Positions 56,629 through 64,000 of a DNA stretch of 64,000 bases are shown piece after piece. Position 1 is the first letter of the stretch, and every line of letters starts with the position of its first letter. The position numbers and the translations under genes were made by a program. The stretch comes from Coffea arabica (taxonomy: Eukaryota; Streptophyta; Magnoliopsida; Gentianales; Rubiaceae). The stretch spans positions 14,960,001 to 15,024,000 of the forward strand of contig NC_092312.1 in NCBI RefSeq assembly GCF_036785885.1. Reading direction: 5' to 3'. The notes beneath the pieces were generated by a model, which made no database searches, was not told the DNA's origin, and saw only the letters and a list, made by a program, of their open reading frames with translations.

Positions 56629-58295
56629 ATGGAATTCCAACAGAAACAAGGTCTCTCCAGTTGAGATCTATCCAATTCAAACCGTTTAATGTAATTTTTT
56701 ACACATTTAATTTAAACTTGTACTACTTTGGTGTAATCATAAATTTTTCTTCAACTTATTTGTACGAGTTGATAAAATTTTATGATTACATCAAATTTAT
56801 GCGAGTTTAAACCAAATGTTACAAGAATTACGTCAAATAGACAAAGTTGGGCAGAACAGGGTTCTTTGCATTGTTGAAATGCATTAAGTTTTCAATGAAC
56901 ATCGAAGGCGAAGTTGCTGCTTTCGACACACTCAGTTCTAGTAAAGCAATACTGTATTTCAGTTATCCATTGGCATTGTAATGATTAGTCACTTCAAAAG
57001 TAAAAAAATATGCTAATCAAAAGTCCTTTGGGTTTGGAAAAAAGAGTATTCATTTGCGATTTTTTCCTTTTCTAAAGTGGATCACTGTGGTTGTTCATAC
57101 TTCATAGTGTTCCATATCTGTTCCTAGCGATAGGTTTTGGCCCTAAGTGAACCCAAATCCTACCCTCCCAGTTCGACATTCATTTCTACCCTTAAAAAAA
57201 AAAATAAAGAAATCCGATACTCATCCCTCTCAAGGGACTTGGAGAGGTACAGTTCTGTTATAGTATGCGGTTTAATGCGATTGTAATACTTGTTTTAGTA
57301 TATAGTTTCCATTCACATTATATTATTATACACAATATATGTAGATTACGTTATTATTCATATACACTAATTTTTCAACAAATAGAACAACATAATATGA
57401 TTATATACCAAATAATTTAACAAATATAATAAACTTATAGAGTTGACAAAAGCACAAGCATACTTCTAATCTCTTTCAAAGTTCCTCAGTGCCTTCAAAA
57501 AATAAAAGGGAAATTGAATTGATTAGAAATTTATTGCCTACTACTACTATGATTTAACCCAATTCTTGGACAATGAAAGGTTTATCCTACTAAATCATAT
57601 GCTTTGAACTTTCAACAAACGTCTTTAGCCTACTGCCGCATGGTTTACCAAATAATGTGTGGTATGCAATAACAACTCTAATGTCCCATTTCCTTTGTCT
57701 GCTTTTAGACTATAAAGGGTCTTTTTTTTTTTGGATTAGCTGCCTATATATTGATAAAATAGTAATTTTTTTACACTAACAGATTTGAATATATACTACA
57801 TATATATATGATTCAAATTTTAAATTTAAATTCACCTCATGTAATATGATTTAAATCTACTAATATATAAAAGATTATATATTAATAGTGTATAATAAAT
57901 TATCCTTTTTCCCCGCTTATTTGGTTTGATGATGATTAAACGTCATAGGTCTTGACTTTTAACGAAAAATTAGGCTGAGCCACGGTAGACTACTGGACTT
58001 GGCTACTTTTTCTTTGTTCTTTTCAAATCAAACAGCAGACTTAGCTACTAGTGGCACAAGAAAGTAGAAGCCTGTGGCCGCCCACGTGTTCGTCAGAGGT
58101 TATCCGTTTTGCAGCCCGCGTCATTGACATAAGTTTCTACTTTTGTTTTTTTTTTTTTTTTTATAATAAATCGATGGTAGGGTACGTACATATTTTTCTT
58201 TTTTTTTTTTGGTTAAAATAGTGTTAGCATTTGATTGCTATCTTCACATGACAAACAAACTAAAATAAGGAAGCAGTAGTCATTGTCTAAAAGGA
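56629..58295. other. Intergenic sequence after the NPF pseudogene
   Basis: Includes the second copy of the NPF 3' flank (about 57060-57215). Otherwise AT-rich, with T runs at about 57722 and 58150-58210; no gene seen. Confidence 0.45.
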
Positions 58296-59930
58296 TTTTT
58301 TTTTTTTTTTTTTTTTTACAAATGATAACAAATTTTTATAGATATTAACACTTGATATTACAAGAGTTAATTACAAAAAGGGTAACTACCCCGTATCCTT
58401 ACTAGCTAACTGTGATAGCCATATTGGAAATGAATCTATCCATTCAAAATTTCGAACCGACCTAACTGCAAATTGAGCTAGTGCATGACTACAAACATTC
58501 ACGGTTCTGAGAGCAAAAGAGAACAGACAGCTATCAAAGCTATTCTTTAGGGCCTCATTGTCTTCTAGGATTGTTTGAAGTTTACAATCCTGAACATTGC
58601 CCAAGTTAATGGAGCTCACAATATTCTTGCAGTCAGATTGGACTTCTATTTTTGTCCATCTTGCAAGCTGAGCCATCTCCAATGCGGCTCTGATGGCCAG
58701 TGATTCCTCTGTGGCCGCATCGCTTCTTCTTCTTCCTATGATCCCTTGAGCTTTCACAATCTGCCCATGCCAATTCCTTGCGATGATTCCCAATCCGGTC
58801 CTGACCATTCTAGCTGAATTTGCTACATCCGTGTTGATTCTCATAATACCTTTCTTGGGTGGCTCCCAATGCTACGGAACATGTACCTCCATTTCTGGTG
58901 AAGCATGTGTTTGGTGGTCTGTTTCATTAGCCGCAATATATTCCAGCCACTCCAGTTGAACTTTGTCGACAATAGCTTTTGCATCCACGTTCTCCATCTG
59001 GAACACCATTTTGTTCCTAGCTTTCCATAGCTGCCAAAGGACATTTACCGTGAGTTGGATGCGTTCAGCTCTATTCGCCTCCCCTGCTGAATCCATCACA
59101 GCTTCCCACCATCTCCACATATTGCATTGTAGCTCCATTAATCCTTCCCACCTCACAGGCGCTACCCTCCAGACTAGTTGGGCTTTGGAACAGAAAAAGA
59201 AAATGTGCTCGATTGTTTCAGTACCTTCCCCACAGCCATGACACCAGATACTTCGCTTTCCAATTCTGTGATGGATTGCTTCATTCGTGGCCAGCCCGTT
59301 TTGTAGGCATCTCCAAAGGAAATGCTTCAGCTTCAACTTAATATTCAAACTCCATAATTTTTTCCACACCGTATGCTTCCTAATCTCCCAACTGGTCTCA
59401 AAATTATGTACTAACCTATTGTCTATGTTATCCCTCCCCCCTTTTGCCACCACATAGCCTGTTTTCACAGTATATACACCCGACTTGCTATGATTTCAAT
59501 ACATTTTGTCCTTCCTTGGGTAGATACTGAGGGGAATGCTAGTTATGCGTTCCACATCTTCCTCCAGAAACCAGAGTTGTAGCAAATCTGTGTTCCACCT
59601 CCCTCCCTCTATTAGCTCGTGAACGGACTTTAGATGGCAGCCAACTGGATTTGCCGTAGACACTTTCCCATCCGGTGAATCAGGTACCCACTTGTCTTGC
59701 CAGATTTTGATAGACCTTCCGTCAGCCACTCGCTTATACAGACCCTGTAAGAGTAGCTCTCCCCCCCTTGTGCATACTTTTCCAACACCAAGATGCAGAA
59801 TTAGGGCCTGTTGATGTAGCCAATCTTCATCCTTCATATACTTGGCTTTCAAAACCTTGCTTACTAACAAATTTGGATTGGTAATAACTCTCCAAATTTG
59901 TTTTGTAAGCAAGGCTAAATTGATACCACT
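58296..59930 (-). mobile_element. 5'-truncated L1-type LINE
   Basis: A run of 22 T on the plus strand (58296-58317) marks the poly(A) end of a minus-strand LINE. The body keeps only the ORF2 C-terminal part: post-RT region, zf-RVT and RNase H domains. Similarity begins near 59925 (LALLTKQIWRVI), so the endonuclease and RT catalytic core are missing, as expected from incomplete reverse transcription. No target duplication was recognised. Confidence 0.85.
58386..59912 (-). pseudogene. LINE ORF2 C-terminus: post-RT region, zf-RVT and RNase H, two nonsense codons in one frame
   Basis: Three open stretches (59496-59912, 58872-59468, 58386-58844) lie in the same frame, separated by just 27 bases each. 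They are broken only by a TGA (KMY-stop-NHSKSGVYTVKT, where a tryptophan would be usual) and a TAG (VP-stop-HWEPPKKG). Visible motifs: LALLTKQIWRVITNPNLLVS, IKIWQDKWVP, zinc finger WCHGCGEGTETIEHIFFFC, then RNase H with MRINTDVA, EESLAIRAAL and VQSDCKNIV. The three acidic residues are present here, unlike in the LINE at 11 kb. Confidence 0.88.
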
Positions 59931-61402
59931 ATTTATGTAGTTTAAGGGAAGATTTGTTATTTATATAAATAAGATTGTTAATGGAGTTGGATTGGACCAA
60001 CTTCGACCTGTTTGGTTCGAAATTGTGAAGACAAGCCTAGGTTCACTAGGTTTGGCCAGATTAAAGCCCGACCTAAATAATTTCTATATAGATATATTCA
60101 TTGTACATATAATAATGTGCATAATTCAAAGTATTTTATATTAAAATGAATACAAATTATTTTTATACATAATTTTATAATTAATATATAATATAAAAAA
60201 TTGTATATTATTTATGAGATTGGACCGAACTTGAACTATACGTAAAATCTTAATATAATTTTGAGCCAAGTACAAGTTTCATAGTGTGTGTGTGTGTATA
60301 TATTTATACATAAGGGGGGTATTAGCCTTGCCTCTTTAGCAATTAAAGACTTTTTCCTAAAATACTAAAATTGTGGCTTATCAAGCCTAACAATTAAGGA
60401 TGGAACTGGGGGATGGCCGGGTGGGTGGGGGGTGAGGAGTCTAACTTGTAGATACTCATATATTTTCCCCTTGCATTTTGAAAATTTCTTATGTCCTTGA
60501 GACCATGTGACACATTACAATGGAGAAAAATGTAATGCACTCCATGTGAGAGGGGGGGGGGGAGGGGGGAATTAAAAAAAACTATTATTCAAAAAATATA
60601 AAAAAATAGTTAAAGGTCCTAGGCATTTCTATATATTCCCTAACAACCCCTTCAGAGATGAGCAATCTTTTCAACTAAACCCTAGTTGACATTGTAAAAC
60701 TATTTAGCAAATGAGTTTTTTGGGTGTTTGTCTAAAATTTTATTGTAACTTACTATCGAAATTGTAGGAAAAATTTTTGAAGTATGTAAATTTTTAATAT
60801 TTTGAAATATACAATTTAAAATTTTTGAGAAATTTTTTAAGATTACAGTTTAAAATTTTTTTGAGAAAACAAGCCAACGTAACAATTTAGTATGCAAGAG
60901 CAAGAATGAACGCAATTCGAGCAGGAAAACCCTGAAATACATTACTACTCTACACAATCACACAGAAAAAAAAATGCAGAAGGAGAAATTAGGGTTTTCA
61001 GTGCAACTTAATCTAATGCTTATTGGGCGTTTTAGTTTGAAACCACTTGACACCCAAAAAGAAGAACAAATAATTCATTTTGGGTCTTTAGTGGCATTCA
61101 AATACAAGCACAAATGTGGTGGACATTCTCAGATTGTGCTGTTTCCCTCTTGCTTGTTGCTTCGTCAGGTCCCCTCTTTACATTGTATTGTGTTGGTGGG
61201 AATTTTTATTGAAAACTATGGGTGTTGACATTTTTGTTCCACTTTTTTCTATAATCAATATTTTGTTCAACTTTTTCTTAACTATTAAGATATTTTTCGA
61301 TTGTGTATGGTACAAAATACGCTACAACTTTTTTTTTAAGCTCTATATCTCTTAACTTTAGAATTGTAGAATAGTCAAAGCCTCATGAATAATTTACTCT
61401 GC
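59931..61402. other. Intergenic sequence with G-rich tracts
   Basis: AT-rich with a (GT)n/(AT)n run near 60281-60306, a G-quadruplex-type motif at 60408-60432 and a long G run at 60552-60569. A short open frame from 60974 (MQKEKLGFSVQLNLML) has no recognisable similarity. Confidence 0.45.
60408..60432 (+). other. G-quadruplex-forming motif
   Basis: Four runs of at least three G separated by loops of 6, 1 and 1 bases (GGGGG, GGG, GGG, GGGGGG). A second G-only tract (12 G, A, 6 G) lies 120 bp downstream at 60552-60569. Confidence 0.75.
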
Positions 61403-61576
61403 TTTGGACAATGAAGGACAGGAATTTGCTCACACATCTCCTTACTGGTGTATACCCTACTTTGGACAATGAAGGACAGGAATTTGCTCACACATCTCCT
61501 TACTGGTGTATACCCTACTTTGGACAATGAAGAACAGGAATTTGCCCATGAATGATTTATTGGTGTATACCCTACT
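61403..61576. repeat. Tandem repeat, three copies of 58 bp
   Basis: Unit starts tttggacaatgaaggacagg and ends gtgtataccctac. Copies begin at 61403, 61461 and 61519. The first two are nearly identical; the third has changes in its second half (tttgcccatgaatgatttat). Confidence 0.95.
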
Positions 61577-63050
61577 ATCTGCTTAAGTTGAATTGTTAGA
61601 CTAGTTGCCTCAAAAAAAAAAAATTTTTTTTTATTAGATTAGTTTGTTTGGATAACATCTCCTGCGCCACCACCCGTAGAAATATTCTAAGAACATTACT
61701 GTACAAGATAAAGGAAAATTTAAACCATTCAAGATTCAACTTCATTTTTGCCCATACTCTACACACAGTACACGCTAAAGAAAAGTCCAAGATTGACTAT
61801 TTAAAAAGAAAAAGAAACTGTTCTGAACCACAAATGATGATAGTTTCAGTTACGAGAACTAGTTAGTTTTTACTTTAGATAATTTGTTTATATATTGGAT
61901 TAGAATGGAAATACTCTATATTGACCACTCCTTTGGTTTCCACTGCGGAATGACATTGACGACCATATGAGCCGTCAATGATTTTAGTGGGTTTATGTAA
62001 TGTTCCCTTTGACAAAAACTGATATTCGGTAGTATTTGCAAAGAGGCAAAGGAAGTAAAATTGACGAGTCAATGAATGAAGAGGATAAGAAAGCCCTTGA
62101 CGAAGAGGTAGAGTACACACTTTTCGTAGTTGCCCGGTAAAAATTCATCAATCATTATCTGTGTAACTAGTTTGAAAAATGCCATAACAAACTTTTGATT
62201 GCTTGTGGCATTGTGAATACACTCGTAACATATTTTGATAGCAACAAAACTTGCAAAATGTTTGAAGGCACTTAAAATAGTAGAAGAACTCTTGATCACT
62301 AACAAAGTTGGACTTGGGACAAAAACAATTTGTTCAGTCTGATTATTATATCCGTTACTCTTTTTTCTGTCCTATTAAAGGTATTATATTTTTTATTTGG
62401 AAATATTTCATAACATTTGTAATGTTACAAAATTCAAAACTATCTTTACTCTCTATTTTCAATATTGTCCCTACTTTTATTCATATGTATCTTACATTGA
62501 AATTTAAAATTTGAAATTTAGGAGACAAAATTAGAAAAAAAAGTACAAATATCATAATTAAAATATTATTTTAAAAAAGTTGGATTCTCAAAAACGATCA
62601 AAAATATGAGATGAAAGGAATATAACATTAGCGGTACAATTATGTTATATTATTTTACTGAAATTATACAAAGCATTTTATTATGTATACTACTTTTTGT
62701 ACAAATACAATTGTATAATGTGACATGCAGCACATCAAATAATGGAATAAATATAGCAACTGGGCATGCACTTGTCCCAAATTCCCAAAAAAACTTATGA
62801 ACGAATTTTTTAGATAAGGTCCATAAGGATGTCTATTATTGACAGCATGTTTCTGTCATAGACGCCATGCATGATTACTGCTTGATATAAGTCTAAACTT
62901 AAAGTAGAACGAAAACGATGGCCGCCCTCATCCGCACGCATGATTACAGCTCTTCCTTTCTCACGCAAAGTTCAAATAAGTAACTTATCATCACTCATAA
63001 TTTGTTAGCCTTTTAAATATCCGTGCAATCAATTGGTTGAATGTCCCTAG
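61577..63050. other. Intergenic sequence upstream of the LRR-RLK gene
   Basis: AT-rich; no gene or clear element. Short open frames lack similarity. Confidence 0.4.
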
Positions 63051-63057
63051 TATATAT
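63051..63057 (+). promoter_or_regulatory. Candidate TATA box of the LRR-RLK gene
   Basis: TATATAT lies 53 bp before the ATG at 63110, a suitable distance for a short 5' leader. Confidence 0.5.
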
Positions 63058-63109
63058 CTCTAGGCAAACATCTATTGGAAGCCTGTGCCATTTTCCACCA
63101 AGTAAAATC

Positions 63110-64000
63110 ATGGGAAACAGATGTTTCTTCTTTGCTGCTCTGTTCATGGCAAACTCCGTAACACTTATTCTAGCTACTACTCCAGCTCATAACCTCAGTA
63201 CCGATGTATCTGCTCTTCTTGGCTTCAAAACCTTGATATCTTCCGACCCTTTTGGAGTCTTGGCCAGTTGGAATTCAAATAACTCTGTCTGCAATTGGTT
63301 TGGAGTCGCTTGTAATCATGTCAATAACCAGAGAGTCACCGTCTTGAATCTTTCTGACTCCAGCATTGGAGGATCTATAGGTCCCCAGTTGGGAGACCTC
63401 TCATTCTTGACTTCGTTAGATCTCAGCTACAACAACTTTACTGGATTCATCCCAACTGAATTGGCTAACTTGCATGCTCTAGAGGAGCTGAATTTGGGAT
63501 ACAACAATATATCTGGAAAGATCCCATCATGGCTTGGAGCCTTGCCAGGACTCCAGCTTCTACTTCTCAACAACAATAGTTTCGCAGGTGTGATCCCAGT
63601 TTCTTTGAGCAATATCTCAAAGTTGGAGACATTAAATCTGGAGTATAATCTTTTGGAGGGAAATATTCCACAAGGGATTGGTAATCTTTCGAATTTGAGG
63701 ACATTAACACTAGGACATAACCTTCTTACTGGATCCTTACCTTCTAGCCTTTTCAACATGTCTTTCTTGGAAGAAGTTGATCTCTCTGGTAATAGTTTAT
63801 CAGGCCATCTCCCATCGGATATCTGCAATGGTAACTCCAAACTCAAAGGGCTTCAACTGTCATCAAATTCTATTGAAGGTACAATTCCAGCATTCATATA
63901 CAGGTGCAGGAACCTTGAGCTCTTATCACTGTCCTACAATCAATTTGATGGAAGCATACCTCGAACGCTTGGATACTTGACCAAGCTCAAGGATTTACAT
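63110..64000 (+). CDS. LRR receptor-like kinase (subfamily XII type), N-terminal 297 codons, truncated by window
   Basis: The frame is open from ATG 63110 to the window end. Residues 1 to about 26 (MGNRCFFFAALFMANSVTLI...) look like a signal peptide. Then comes an LRRNT_2 cap (TDVSALLGFKTLISSDPFG, LASWN, CNWFGVAC) with paired cysteines, followed by about nine 24-residue leucine-rich repeats of the extracellular plant type (LTSLDLSYNNFTGFIP, LEELNLGYNNISGKIP, LRTLTLGHNLLTGSLP). The overall pattern resembles At3g47570-like, EFR- or FLS2-type receptors, which sense microbial patterns or act in similar signalling. The kinase domain would lie to the right. Whether it is a full receptor or a receptor-like protein cannot be told here. 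Confidence 0.9.
   Translation, partial: MGNRCFFFAALFMANSVTLILATTPAHNLSTDVSALLGFKTLISSDPFGVLASWNSNNSVCNWFGVACNHVNNQRVTVLNLSDSSIGGSIGPQLGDLSFLTSLDLSYNNFTGFIPTELANLHALEELNLGYNNISGKIPSWLGALPGLQLLLLNNNSFAGVIPVSLSNISKLETLNLEYNLLEGNIPQGIGNLSNLRTLTLGHNLLTGSLPSSLFNMSFLEEVDLSGNSLSGHLPSDICNGNSKLKGLQLSSNSIEGTIPAFIYRCRNLELLSLSYNQFDGSIPRTLGYLTKLKDLH

Noticed and set aside
61403-61576. Spaced repeats considered as a CRISPR-like array
   Set aside because: The whole 58 bp unit is repeated with no unique spacers, and the DNA is plant nuclear.
1-64000. tRNA and rRNA genes
   Set aside because: No complete cloverleaf or rRNA core was recognised by eye; a tRNA search program would be needed to exclude small ones.

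Overview
This is nuclear DNA from a flowering plant, almost certainly a eudicot. It has AT-rich intergenic sequence, GT-AG introns, plant-specific gene families (a CAD1-type MACPF protein, an NRT1/PTR transporter, an LRR receptor kinase) and dense transposon remnants of plant type. Some repeats look like those of asterids, but the sequence alone does not fix the species.

Layout. About 1-10.6 kb is a Helitron on the minus strand. It has a RepHel gene (Rep HUH nuclease plus PIF1-like helicase, running off the left edge) and, upstream on the same strand, a multi-exon RPA1-like gene. A 4.7 kb L1-type LINE (about 11.05-15.79 kb, minus strand) sits in the A-rich sequence next to it, followed by a compound A-rich tandem repeat to 16.6 kb. 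From 16.6 to 21.5 kb there is degraded AT-rich sequence with one inverted-repeat element. At 21.5-24.2 kb (+) is a two-exon gene for a cwf21/SRRM2-type spliceosomal protein. From 25.7 to 28.9 kb there are a LINE 3' end, a dead malectin-type receptor-kinase fragment and a degenerate LINE reverse transcriptase. At 32.1-39.95 kb (+) is a complete six-exon CAD1 orthologue (562 aa), a MACPF protein that negatively controls cell death in Arabidopsis.

From 40 to 50 kb there are no host genes. The region holds well-bounded small elements: an 835 bp hAT-type element with an 8 bp target duplication, a 404 bp element with perfect 17 bp inverted ends lying in an LTR-like remnant, a second element of the 'gggcaaatta' inverted-repeat type, a 124-nt hairpin whose mismatches are all G-U pairs on the minus strand, and a SINE with a perfect 16 bp target duplication. 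At 50.2-53.1 kb (+) is a complete NRT1/PTR (NPF) transporter gene. A tandem pseudogene copy follows at 55.35-56.63 kb, its 5' half replaced by a transposon-protein fragment. A 5'-truncated LINE (58.3-59.9 kb, minus) with only two nonsense codons in about 1.5 kb comes next. The window ends in the first 297 codons of an LRR receptor-like kinase (63.11 kb onward, +).

The four host genes (cwf21 protein, CAD1, NPF, LRR-RLK) are all on the plus strand but are unrelated in function and form no operon-like unit. The main theme is nested transposon history: a LINE beside or inside a Helitron, a short element inside an LTR, and a transposon replacing half of a duplicated transporter gene.
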